From Rhodococcus qingshengii (lineage in GTDB: Bacteria > Actinomycetota > Actinomycetes > Mycobacteriales > Mycobacteriaceae), in assembly GCF_021025955.1 (NCBI RefSeq), contig NZ_JAJNCL010000003.1:558001-622000 (forward strand): a stretch of DNA of 64,000 bases, in the 5' to 3' direction. The notes under the pieces were generated by a model. That model ran no database searches, was not told where the DNA came from, and was given only the letters and a program-made list of their open reading frames with translations. The translations under genes and the position numbers were made by a program. This document shows, piece by piece, positions 36,363 through 45,500 of the stretch. How positions within the stretch are numbered: the first letter of the stretch is position 1; every line of letters begins with the position of its first letter.

Positions 36363-37261
36363 CTCGTCGGTGTTTCGGGACTGCCTTCACCCGACTGGCC
36401 GGATCGGACCAGTTCTGCAATCGACGCCCAGTCCATCTCGCCCTGACCGTTCGCCAGAGCCTGAGCGAGCACGCCTCGAAGTACGCCACCGAACGGCAAA
36501 TCCAGATCGACGCTGTCGGCGGCGTCGAGCGCAAGCCTCAAATCCTTGAGGCCCAGAGCGGTGGTGAATCCTGCCGGCTCGTACTGACGCGTCGCGACGA
36601 GGTTTCCGTAACTGGAGTAGACCGGCCCCGGGAAGATCGTCGAGGTCAGCAGTTCTACGAGTTGGCTTCCGTCCACACCCGATCTCTCCCCCAATGTGAT
36701 TGCCTCACCCAAGGATTGAATCGCAGAGAGGATGAGGTAATTGCCGATGATCTTGACGATGTTGGCCTGCTCCGGACGCTCACCTTGTGGCCACGTGTGA
36801 GCCCCGATGACGTCGAAGAACGGCTGTACTCGCTCGAGAAGTGCTTTGTCGCCGCCGGCGATGATGTTCAACTGGCCAGCCTGAGCAACAGAAACGCGTC
36901 CGAATACCGGCGCCGCGATGTAACCGATGCCGTGCTCGGCGTGCAGTGCGGCGGCGCGTTCGGCGAGGTCGACGCTGACGGTGGCCATGTTGACGTGCAC
37001 GGTTCCACTCGGAACGGATGCGAGCACGGCGGGATCCAGAATGGCCGCAGACACGGCCGAATCATCTGCCAACATCGACAGCACCACGCCGGACTCGAAT
37101 GCCTCGGCAACGGTTTTCGCGCCGGTCGCACCTTCCGCGACCAGTTCGGCTACCGCTTCAGGGCTGCGATTCCACACCGTCACGTCGAAGCCTGCACCCA
37201 TCAGATTTCGAGCGATGGGGCGACCCATCGCACCCAAACCGACCACGGAAACAGAAGTCAT
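36359..37261 (-). CDS. NAD(P)-dependent beta-hydroxyacid dehydrogenase (3-hydroxyisobutyrate dehydrogenase family)
   Basis: A 300-residue enzyme with the N-terminal motif VSVVGLGAMGRPIARNLMGAGFDVTVWNRS, the substrate loop VNMATVSVDLAERAA, APVFGR and the catalytic lysine block ANIVKIIGNYLILSAIQSLGEA. The family oxidises 3-hydroxy acids or reduces imines and glyoxylate-like carbonyls. It is the first gene of an operon with the MFS transporter and is divergent from a CGNR regulator, with long inverted repeats between them. The gene pair probably reduces or oxidises and then exports (or imports) the same compound. Confidence 0.9.
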   Translation of the reverse strand: MTSVSVVGLGAMGRPIARNLMGAGFDVTVWNRSPEAVAELVAEGATGAKTVAEAFESGVVLSMLADDSAVSAAILDPAVLASVPSGTVHVNMATVSVDLAERAAALHAEHGIGYIAAPVFGRVSVAQAGQLNIIAGGDKALLERVQPFFDVIGAHTWPQGERPEQANIVKIIGNYLILSAIQSLGEAITLGERSGVDGSQLVELLTSTIFPGPVYSSYGNLVATRQYEPAGFTTALGLKDLRLALDAADSVDLDLPFGGVLRGVLAQALANGQGEMDWASIAELVRSGQSGEGSPETPTR

Positions 37262-37274
37262 GGATTTCCCTCTC

Positions 37275-37350
37275 GAGAGTGTTGAACCATCTAAGACGGT
37301 TCAACACTCTCACACGGGTACAGTTGCTGTCGAACCGGTTGAGATGGTTC
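37275..37350. promoter_or_regulatory. paired inverted-repeat operators for a CGNR regulator
   Basis: A perfect 14-bp inverted repeat, GAGAGTGTTGAACC (37275-37288), nine bases, GGTTCAACACTCTC (37298-37311), is followed 35 bp later by GAACC-N9-GGTTC (37332-37350) with the same nine-base spacing. Both lie in the 108-bp gap between the dehydrogenase and the CGNR gene. The shared core GAACC-N9-GGTTC looks like a dimer site for the CGNR protein encoded alongside. Confidence 0.7.
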
Positions 37351-37369
37351 ACCACGGAGGAGGACAAAA

Positions 37370-37948
37370 GTGAACGAAGCAGGAGATGATCAATCCGCTC
37401 GGGACGTCTTTCGGCTCGACAACGACACACTCGCGTTCCGCTTCACCGCCACCCTCACCAATCGGAACGGCTCGAGGCTCGAGCGACTCACAAGCCCGCA
37501 GCGGCTCGAATTATGGTTACGCGCCAATGATCTGATGAACACCACAGCAAGAGCGACGGCAGACGACCTCCGGCACGCGCAGGATTTACGTGAGTCCATT
37601 CATCGCATTGGAACCGCCGTGTGCGAGAACCGCCAGGCCTCACGCGCCGATGTCGCTGTCGTCAACACCGCATCCGAACTCGGCAGCGCCCACCTCGTCC
37701 TTCACGACGGCCGAGCTCTCTGGGAATCGACCGGAGGCAGTCCGATCCATGACGCCCTGTCGATCGTGGCAGCCGACGCGATCGCGGTACTGGGCGGCCC
37801 CGACCGCGACCGCGTCAAAGCATGCCAAGGCGACGGGTGCACCGGTCTCTACGTCGATACCAGCCGCGGCAGCAACCGACGCTGGTGCTCGATGAACATC
37901 TGCGGAAACAAGGCGAAGAAATCCGCGATGACCGCGCGTGCCGACTAG
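37370..37948 (+). CDS. CGNR zinc-finger regulator (second in window)
   Basis: A 192-residue protein with an N-terminal helical ABATE-type domain (FRFTATLTNRNGSRLERLTSPQRLELWLRANDLMN) and a C-terminal zinc finger: KACQGDGCTGLYVDTSRGSNRRWCSMNICGNKAKKSAMTAR, where the four cysteines bind zinc and CGNK replaces CGNR. It starts with GTG behind GGAGGAGG. It is divergent from the dehydrogenase-MFS operon and close to two matching inverted repeats, so it is the likely local repressor. It shares this layout with the CGNR/EamA pair at 15 kb. Confidence 0.88.
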   Translation: MNEAGDDQSARDVFRLDNDTLAFRFTATLTNRNGSRLERLTSPQRLELWLRANDLMNTTARATADDLRHAQDLRESIHRIGTAVCENRQASRADVAVVNTASELGSAHLVLHDGRALWESTGGSPIHDALSIVAADAIAVLGGPDRDRVKACQGDGCTGLYVDTSRGSNRRWCSMNICGNKAKKSAMTARAD

Positions 37949-37949
37949 C

Positions 37950-38558
37950 TCATTTCACCTTCGCCGCCACTCGATCCCACAGCTTCTCGACCGGGGTCGA
38001 CAGCAGGAGAAGCAGCAACGGGAAGTACGACGTCGCCGGGACAAGCACGCTGACGAGCAGTGCCACCGCCATTATCAGGAAGGTGACGATCTCGGCCGTG
38101 AAATGCAGCTTTGCACTCTCTTCGCTCAACGACGGGTTGCGGACCAGTCCCCACGCGACCACCGCCAGGCACGCGGCGCTGGCGGCCATCGTCCCGATAT
38201 AGAGGGCCCTGGTTCCCAGGTCCGGGGACGGCGCTGCAACCAGCGCCGTCGGGAAGGGCAGGAACACGATGGTCAGTACCCACAACCCCAGTCCGCGCAC
38301 AACCACCTTGTCTGCGTCGACCACAAAGCGAAGTAGTCGATGCTGCGACCACCACAGGCGGAAGATCACGAGAAAGCTCAGGGCGAAGGAGTAGAACTGC
38401 GCAGAGTGTTCGCGAAGCAGTTCCGACATGGTTCCGTGGTGGTCGCTGGTCAACTCGACCAACGGCAGGACGAGCAGCGTGATCGCGATGGCAACTATCG
38501 CGTCGATGAAAGTGACGTAGCGCTCGAACTAGCGGGTTCGTTCCGCGATCTCAGCCAT
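37950..38558 (-). pseudogene. TMEM175-like (DUF1211) membrane protein gene with an in-frame nonsense codon
   Basis: From the ATG at 38558 the frame reads MAEIAERTR, then TAG (38531-38529), then continues without interruption as FERYVTFIDAIVAIAITLLVL and three to four more membrane helices to 37950. The segment after the stop is the family's first conserved helix, so the true protein should have about 202 residues and is cut at codon 10. One base change (CAG to TAG) would explain it. Either the gene is disabled, or translation restarts at a later TTG (38462), which would remove most of helix 1. TMEM175 relatives are potassium channels. Confidence 0.6.
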
Positions 38559-38636
38559 TGCGGAAGCATAAGCCTCACAACAAGAAACAGACCGGTGACG
38601 CCACTGCGCGGGAGTCAGGATCCCGAAACATACAAT

Positions 38637-38710
38637 TAACGAATCAAATTCGTTATACCTCTTGACCGAGCCCTCGGTCGTCCCCATACTTAACGAATCA
38701 CATTCATTAA
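38637..38710. promoter_or_regulatory. promoter with twin palindromic operators for the MFS-amidohydrolase operon
   Basis: TAACGAAT-CAA-ATTCGTTA (38637-38655, perfect) and TTAACGAAT-CAC-ATTCATTAA (38690-38710, one mismatch) have centres 54 bp apart. Between them TTGACC (38662) and CATACT (38685) are 17 bp apart and make a plausible -35/-10 pair; the second operator overlaps the -10. A third palindrome, GACCGAG-CC-CTCGGTC (38664-38679), sits in the spacer. Looping by a dimeric repressor is likely; no repressor gene is adjacent. Confidence 0.65.
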
Positions 38711-38774
38711 GTGACTCGCATCACACCACCAGGGGTCGGTTCAGCCACCCCCTTCAGGACTTGGGGTTGCCCTA

Positions 38775-40016
38775 GTGCCAAACAACGCTTCAACGAATAC
38801 GAAGTCAGACCGGGTTCCACTCACCACCAACCGCGGTATTGCCGTCTTCAGCATCGGCGTCATGGGGTTCATCACCGCGAACCTCATCCCCCTGATGATC
38901 GTGGCAATGGTCGAGGACCTCGGTGTCACCGAATCCGCCGCCGGTGCCGTTCTGACCGCATCGCTGCTGGTCTGCGCGGTCACCTGCCTCGCCACCACCC
39001 GTATCGCATCGGGTCCGCATCGCCATCTCCTCGGCCGCGTCAGCCTGATCGCGATGGCAGCAGCATTCGGCGTTGCGGCCATCGCACCGTCCACGATGAT
39101 CGCATGCGCCGCGATCATCGTCGGCGGTATCGGCGCTGGTGGATCCGCATCCGTTGGCGGAGCGGCACTGGCCGCGCTCACGAACCCGGACCGGGCATCG
39201 AGCATCAGCGGGCTCGTGAACCGTCTCGTCGTCACAGCCGTGCTCGCTCTCATACCCATCCTCGGCACACACATGACCAACGCATTCGGCATCGTCGCAG
39301 TCCTGGCACTGGCTACCGCAGCAACGGTCACCTGGTTGCCGTCGTCCCCGGTGAAAGAGTCGCCGGAGTCCGCCAAGGCGACCACAACTCTCCCCGCCGG
39401 GGTAAGCGCGAAACGACTCACTTTTGCCGGGACTGCCTTCCTCGCGATGCTTGCAGTCTGGGCGATCAGCGAGGACTCACTGTGGGCAGTACTCGGCATC
39501 ATGGGTTCCGAGCACGCCGGGCTCTCGGACCAACAGATGGGTCTCGCGCTGAGCGCATCAACGGCGGGTGGTGTGCTCGCGGCTGTTACCCTGACCGCGT
39601 TGGGTTCTCGGGTCAGTCGGACAGTATCGATCTCCGTGCTACTGATACTCGGGGCAATTCTGAAGCTGTCTGCCAGCCTCACCACCGATCCCACGATCTA
39701 CCTGGTTCTGGTCATCGTCTGGAACACGATCTACGCGGCGACGTTCATCGTCTTGGTTGCCATCTCGGCCGCGCTCGACGCGGCCGGCCGTTGGTCGGCC
39801 CCACTACTGGGCACCTACCTCATCGGCTCCGCGTTCGCGCCGCTGTTCGGCACTTCGGTGACGGCGAGCCTCGGCTATCCGACCTTCGGAGTCATCATCT
39901 CGGGGATCAGCTTCGTTCTACTGGTCCCGTTCGCCTTGGTTTCCCGACTCTCCGCACGTACCGAGGGTGCGTATCGTCACCACAGCGCCGCCATCACTAC
40001 TACCGTCATCGCGTAA
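38775..40016 (+). CDS. MFS transporter
   Basis: A 413-residue major facilitator protein with twelve hydrophobic segments, starting NRGIAVFSIGVMGFITANLIPLMIVAMVEDLGVTESAAGAVLTASLL. The GTG start at 38775 follows GGGG at suitable spacing. It is the first gene of a unit with the amidohydrolase gene (17 bp apart) and lies behind the twin operators. The pairing suggests uptake of the amidohydrolase's substrate. Confidence 0.87.
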   Translation: MPNNASTNTKSDRVPLTTNRGIAVFSIGVMGFITANLIPLMIVAMVEDLGVTESAAGAVLTASLLVCAVTCLATTRIASGPHRHLLGRVSLIAMAAAFGVAAIAPSTMIACAAIIVGGIGAGGSASVGGAALAALTNPDRASSISGLVNRLVVTAVLALIPILGTHMTNAFGIVAVLALATAATVTWLPSSPVKESPESAKATTTLPAGVSAKRLTFAGTAFLAMLAVWAISEDSLWAVLGIMGSEHAGLSDQQMGLALSASTAGGVLAAVTLTALGSRVSRTVSISVLLILGAILKLSASLTTDPTIYLVLVIVWNTIYAATFIVLVAISAALDAAGRWSAPLLGTYLIGSAFAPLFGTSVTASLGYPTFGVIISGISFVLLVPFALVSRLSARTEGAYRHHSAAITTTVIA

Positions 40017-40032
40017 GGATCACGTAGAAGTC

Positions 40033-41697
40033 ATGAATGACAGCATCACTCACTACCGCAACGGAAAGATCTTCACGGCCGCCGAGGACGGGTGGGCCGA
40101 ATCGATAGTCGTCGAGGGCCAACAGCTCAGATTCGTGGGCGAAACCGTCTATGCCGAAATCCTGGCTCCCGACGCCGAAGTGATCGACCTCGAAGGTGCG
40201 GTCGTGCTCCCCGGTTTTGTCGACGCCCATACACATTTGGTCATGATGGGATTTGCGCTGCAGAAACTCGATCTCCTCGATGCCACCGATCTTGCCGACA
40301 TTCAGTCCAGCATCCGGCAATTCGCGGAATCGAACCCGGACGCGCCGCGCCTGTTGGGGCGCAGTTGGTTGTTCTCGGCGCTGAACGGACAGCACCCGAC
40401 GCGAGAAATGATCGACGCCGTAGTGCCCGACCGTCCGGTGTACCTCGACGCCAACGACGGACATTCGGTCTGGGTGAACACCGCAGCGCTGCGAGAACTC
40501 GGCATCGACGCCGACACTCCTGACCCGATCGGCGGTCGCATCGGCAGAGACCCGGACACCGGAGAAGCGACCGGGATGCTGTACGAGACCGCCATGATGC
40601 TCTACGTCTGGCCGAAACTGGCGGAGTTCGCTTCCGACGAGGACCGGGACGCTGCCCTCGCGCTCGCGTTCCGCCACTACCTCGAGGACGGCGTGACCGG
40701 CGCGGTCGACATGGCTCTCGGCGCGGACGAATTAGCCTCGCTGGAAAGAGCATTGGACGCCGGAGACGGCACATTGCCACTGCGCGTCGCGGCTCACTGG
40801 CTGATGACCCGCGAGGACAACGAGGCCGACAACGTCCGACAAGTTCACGACGTGATCGAACTTTACAAACGCATCCAAGGTCCGTGGCTCCGCATCGCCG
40901 GAATCAAGATCATCATCGACGGTGTGATCGACAGCTGCACTGCCGCAATGAAAGAGCCGTACTCGGACGGCACCAACGCCGAGCCCATCTGGGATCTCGA
41001 GTCGTTGATTCCCGTCGTGACGGCCGCAGACGCCGCGGGCCTGCAGATCGCGATGCACGCGATCGGCGACGAGGCGTCGGAGATCGGATTGACGGCACTC
41101 GAGTACGCGATCGCCGCCAACGGAGACATTCCCCGCAGGCACCGAATGGAACACTTGGAGTCGATCACCCGGGACAACGTCGAAAGGCTTGCCCGCCTGG
41201 GCATCATCGCGTCGATGCAACCGGTTCACGCTGACCCTGCGATCCAAGAGAACTGGCAAGCAATGCTCGGTGACTATCGCGTGAAACGCGCATACCCCTG
41301 GCCTGAATTCACCGAGGCCGGAGCGGTTCTGGCGTTGGGTTCGGACGCTCCGACGGCGCCTCACCCGCCGCTGCCGAACATGTTCATCGCCACCACCCGC
41401 CGATCCGCAATCGATCCGTCGCTTGCACCCAATCTGCCGAAGTACGCCCTCCCCCTCGCGGACGCGCTGGCTCACGCAACTCGTGACGCTGCCTACTCGT
41501 GCAGATGGGAAGATGTGACCGGCCAACTGGTTCGGGGTAAAGCAGCCGATTTTGTCGTGCTGAAACAAGATCCGTTCGCCGAAGGGGTCGATTCTCTCCT
41601 GACCACGGAGATCGCGAAGACCGTGGTTGCCGGATCCGTGCGATACGACGCATCCGAAGTTGCGAACACCGGAGCCGCGAACAGCGAACCCCGGTAG
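40033..41697 (+). CDS. amidohydrolase, YtcJ-like (amidohydrolase 3 family)
   Basis: A 554-residue metal-dependent hydrolase. It starts THYRNGKIFTAAEDGWAESIVVEGQQLRFVG, then VVLPGFVDAHTHL (first metal-binding His pair), IIIDGVIDSCTAAM, MHAIGDEASEIGLTALEYAI, HRMEHLESIT and LALGSDAPTAPHPPL with the catalytic Asp. YtcJ-like members are putative N-substituted formamide or amide hydrolases, with poorly known substrates. The frame is open from 39967 but the ATG at 40033 gives the family N-terminus. It is co-transcribed with the MFS gene. Confidence 0.9.
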   Translation: MNDSITHYRNGKIFTAAEDGWAESIVVEGQQLRFVGETVYAEILAPDAEVIDLEGAVVLPGFVDAHTHLVMMGFALQKLDLLDATDLADIQSSIRQFAESNPDAPRLLGRSWLFSALNGQHPTREMIDAVVPDRPVYLDANDGHSVWVNTAALRELGIDADTPDPIGGRIGRDPDTGEATGMLYETAMMLYVWPKLAEFASDEDRDAALALAFRHYLEDGVTGAVDMALGADELASLERALDAGDGTLPLRVAAHWLMTREDNEADNVRQVHDVIELYKRIQGPWLRIAGIKIIIDGVIDSCTAAMKEPYSDGTNAEPIWDLESLIPVVTAADAAGLQIAMHAIGDEASEIGLTALEYAIAANGDIPRRHRMEHLESITRDNVERLARLGIIASMQPVHADPAIQENWQAMLGDYRVKRAYPWPEFTEAGAVLALGSDAPTAPHPPLPNMFIATTRRSAIDPSLAPNLPKYALPLADALAHATRDAAYSCRWEDVTGQLVRGKAADFVVLKQDPFAEGVDSLLTTEIAKTVVAGSVRYDASEVANTGAANSEPR

Positions 41698-41794
41698 CCG
41701 ATCGTTACCAGTTGTTCGATAACGCAAACGCATATCCCGGCGACAGAACGAAGGAGGGACTTGAACACGTGAACCCACACACTCTGGAGGACGC

Positions 41795-42451
41795 ATGCGC
41801 AGGAAAGCTCCGATTTCGGTCGTCGCCGCGGCCATTGCACTGGTGACGGCCACCGCCCTGACGGTCGCCGGTTGCGGGTCGACCGAAGGAACACCTGAGG
41901 CGGCGGCGAGTTCAACGGCAGGAAGTTCGGCGGCGGCGTCTTCGACTGCAAGCGAATCCGAGACGACGGTAGCGAGTTCTCGCCCGCCACAATCGGACGC
42001 CCGCACAAGCGCACCCACGACGGCGACTACGACAGCAATCCCCGCTTCGGGTCCCTGTCTCGACGTCGGCTCTCCGCTCGTCACCGATGCTGTAAGCACG
42101 CTGGGTACCGACGTCAACGGAGGTAACTGGATACCGACGTCCTCGAGCGACGAACAGGTCGGTAATTGCCCTGACCTGCTCTGGGTTTCGGTGGACGGCG
42201 ACGGCGTCGGCGATGCGACTTACCAGTCACACGTCCTGTTCTTCCACGACGGAACATACCTGGGCACGGCTACCAGTAAGCCGTATTCGTACACACACGT
42301 CATCGACAGCAACAAGGATTCGGTGTCCGTCCAATACCGATGGCTGCTGGACGACGACGCATTCTGTTGCCCCCAAGGAGGACCGAACATCGTGAACTTC
42401 ACGTGGAACGGACGCGCCGTGGTTGCCGACGGTCAGTTCCCGCCCTCCTGA
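41795..42451 (+). CDS. LppP/LprE-family lipoprotein
   Basis: A 218-residue lipoprotein. Signal MRRKAPISVVAAAIALVTATALTVAGC has Cys27 in the lipobox VAGC. A Ser/Thr/Ala-rich linker (about 30-85) leads to a folded domain CLDVGSPLVTDAVSTL...GGNWIPTSSSDEQVGNCPDLLWVSVD, with FFHDGTYLGTATSKPYSYTHV and the C-terminal FTWNGRAVVADGQFP. This matches the mycobacterial LppP/LprE family, whose function is unknown. The ATG follows CTGGAGGAC. It is its own transcription unit and is followed by a strong terminator. Confidence 0.88.
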   Translation: MRRKAPISVVAAAIALVTATALTVAGCGSTEGTPEAAASSTAGSSAAASSTASESETTVASSRPPQSDARTSAPTTATTTAIPASGPCLDVGSPLVTDAVSTLGTDVNGGNWIPTSSSDEQVGNCPDLLWVSVDGDGVGDATYQSHVLFFHDGTYLGTATSKPYSYTHVIDSNKDSVSVQYRWLLDDDAFCCPQGGPNIVNFTWNGRAVVADGQFPPS

Positions 42452-42482
42452 ACCTGTCTACGTACGATTCGGCTCCGAACAC

Positions 42483-42520
42483 AACTGTGCCCCAGCAACG
42501 ACGGTTGCTGGGGCACAGTT
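42483..42520. terminator. intrinsic terminator hairpin
   Basis: A perfect 17-bp stem AACTGTGCCCCAGCAAC (42483-42499), loop GACG, complement 42504-42520, followed by TCTTC. It lies 31 bp past the lipoprotein stop and about 57 bp from the convergent oxidoreductase stop, and can serve both genes. Confidence 0.9.
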
Positions 42521-42528
42521 TCTTCGAG

Positions 42529-42592
42529 CTACTCGCTGATGCTCTTACTCATCGACGCTGTTGCTCACTGACGTCGTTACTCACTGACACCG
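42529..42592. repeat. decayed 16-bp tandem repeat (four units) across a stop codon
   Basis: Four units of 16 bp: CTACTCGCTGATGCTC, TTACTCATCGACGCTG, TTGCTCACTGACGTCG and TTACTCACTGACACCG (42529-42592). The last unit contains the stop codon and last codons of the indolepyruvate oxidoreductase (minus strand, ending Val-Ser-Glu), and the others lie just downstream. Units are 60-85% identical by eye. Confidence 0.7.
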
Positions 42593-45500
42593 AGTTCACG
42601 CAGGCGAGTCTTGTACAGCTCGATGTTGCCGAGCTTGATGTCCTCGTAACCACGAACCACGTCCGGCAGCGCCGCGATCTCGACGGCGCGATCGTATCCG
42701 TCGGTGCCGAGCGTACGAGAGAGATCAGCGATCATGGCCTCGTACTCGGCGAGCAGTTCACGCTCGACCTTGCGGACGTGCATGTAGCCGAAGGGGTCGA
42801 GCTTGGTGCCGCGAAGCTTCTTGCCCTTGGCCAGAACCTTGAGTGCAACATGCGACTTGGGTCCGAGACCGATCTTCTTCTTGCGACCCATCACTCGAAG
42901 GATCGGCGGGTGGAGCTTGTAGGTCAGGTTCTCCCCGGCCGGCACCTGCGACTTGACGTCTTCGATGAAAGCGGGGTCGACCAGCATACGAGCCACTTCG
43001 TACTCGTCCTTGTACGCAGTGAACTTGAACAGGCCGCGGGCAACCGCTTCGCTGAAGTCGGTCCGCTCGGTTGCGGCACGCTCGGCGGTCCAGACTGCCT
43101 GGACCTGATCGATGTAGCGCTGGGCGATCTTGACGGACTGGAACTCGATGAGCTGCGCAGCACGCAGTTCCACGAGTCGCAGGGTTTCACCGGTGAAGGT
43201 GGTTCCGGCGAACATGTGAGCCGGTGCGACAACGGGTTCGCGGACAGACTTGGCCGGCGTGGTGACGGCCGAGAATGCAGCGGTGTCGGCAATTGCTGCG
43301 CGACCCCAACGGAATGCTGCGATGTTCGCGTCCACGGCAACGCCGTTGATGCCGATCGCTTCTTCGATGGCCTCGGCCGGCAGACGAAGTCCGCCGCTCT
43401 GGTAGGCCGCACCGATCAGCAGGAAGTTGGCGGCTGCGGTGTTACCGAACAGTTCCTGCGCCGCGGCGAGGGCGTCAAACGAACGCAGGGTGCGCGACAC
43501 CTTGTCGAGACGGGCGAGGAGTGACGTCTCCTCGGGGTAGCGAACAGCCTTGTCGTAGACCATGTCTCCGGTCGGCGTCTGCGACGTCGACGCGATGGAG
43601 ACCGTCTTCTGGGCGTTACCGTAGTCGAGGTTCTTGTTGTCCGTCGCGGTCAGCAGGTCGAATGCGACGATGCAATCCGCACTGCCCGGGGTGAGGCGGT
43701 TGGACGGCTCGAGCGCGCTGGAGCTGAAACGTAGGTGCGAGACAACGGGTCCGGCCTTCTGGCTCAGTCCGATCTGGTCAAGGCTCTCCACCTCGAGGCC
43801 GGCGCGCAATGCCGCAGTGGCGAGCACCTGGTTGACGGTCACGATGCCGGTTCCGCCGATACCTGCCAGGAAAACGTTCTGCGTGGTGGTGAGCGGGCCG
43901 AAATCAGGATCTGCGACGACCGGCGGGACGGGACGTGCGGCCTTGGGAGCCTTCTTGCCCGGTACCAGTTCGACGGTCACGAACGACGGGCAATCTCCGT
44001 CCATGCAGGTGTAGTCGGTGTTGCAGGACGTCTGATCGATCTTCGTCTTGCGGCCGTACTCGGTGTCCACGGGCTGGACCGAGAGGCAGTTCGACTTGAC
44101 GCCGCAGTCACCGCACCCCTCGCACACTGCCTCGTTGATGACGACGCGAGTGTTGCGAGTGGGCAGCGTGCCGCGCTTGCGCTGACGACGAGCGTCGGCC
44201 GCACAGTGCTGGTCGTAGATCAGCACAGTGACGCCCTTGATCTCGCGAAGCTCCTTCTGAGCCTCGTCGAGGCGATCGCGGTGCCAGAGCTTGGTTCCCT
44301 TGGCCAGTGCACGCTTGTTGTGACGCGAGGGCTCGTCAGCGCAGATGATGATCTGCTTGACGCCCTCGGTGGTCAGCTTGTGGCTGAGTTGAGCAACGGA
44401 GAGGGCACCTTCCGCGTCCTGTGCACCGGTCATCGCCACTACCTCGTTGTAGAGCAACTTGTAGGTGATGTTCACGCCTGCAGCGATGCACGCCTGGACA
44501 GCCAACTGACCGGAGTGGAAGAAGGTGCCGTCGCCGATGTTCTGGAACAGGTGAGGCACGTCGGTGAACGGTGCCTGCCCGATCCACTGGCTGCCCTCGC
44601 CGCCCATCTGCGTCAGACCGGTGACAGCGCTGTCCTCACGGCCGGACATGGTGACGAGTGTGTGGCAACCGATTCCGCCGCCGCCGATGGAACCCTCGGG
44701 GATAGCAGTGGAACGGTTGTGGGGGCACCCGCTGCAGAAGTACGCGGTTCGCTTGGCGGAGAGCACGTTCAGCGACAGCGGGGCCGGGAGGGTGCGCTTG
44801 AGCTCGACGTGTGGCTTGAGTACGCGGCGCAACGGGGCGAGCAGCCGACCTGCGGTCAGTTCACCGCTGGCAGGCATGAGCAGACGGCCCTGGCCGTCAC
44901 GCTTGCCGATGATGCGTGGGGCATCGTCGGTGCCGTACAGGACTTCCCGGATCTGCGCCTCGATGAACGCGGTCTTGTCCTCGACCACGACGATCTGCTC
45001 GAGACCTTCGGCGAACTCGCGAACCTTCTCACCCACAACGGGATAACACATGCCGATGCGAAGGAGACGGATCCCGGCGCGGTGCAGCGCGGCGTCGTCG
45101 ACACCGAGGTCTGCCAGCGCCTGCCGGACGGAGTCGAAAGTTGTACCGGTGGCGGCGATACCAATCTTCGCACCGGAGGGGTTGACCTCGATCACATCGA
45201 GATTGTTGGCAGTTCCGTACGCGTGCACGAGATCCCATCGCGGGCCGTACAGATCGGCCTCGGCGATGACACTGTCCGGCGGCGCGGCCATCTGACGCTG
45301 CTTGTAGACGAAGGGCTTGCCCTCGAACTGCACCTCCGGAACCACGATGTCGAAGTCCGCGATGCTGCCGTCGATCGTCCAGGCACCGTCGGCGACGTCG
45401 GCGACGATCTTGAGCGCCACGACACAACCGGACACACGCGAGAGTGCAACAGCGTGCATACCCATCGTGATGATCTCTTCGGCATTGCGCGGGAACAGAA

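Noticed and set aside
38711-40027. 438-codon open frame overlapping the MFS gene in another frame
   Set aside because: The composition is Arg/His/Pro-rich, typical of a GC-rich shadow frame, while the other frame has twelve membrane segments.
40732-42117. 461-codon open frame on the minus strand
   Set aside because: It overlaps the amidohydrolase and lipoprotein genes, both well supported on the plus strand.
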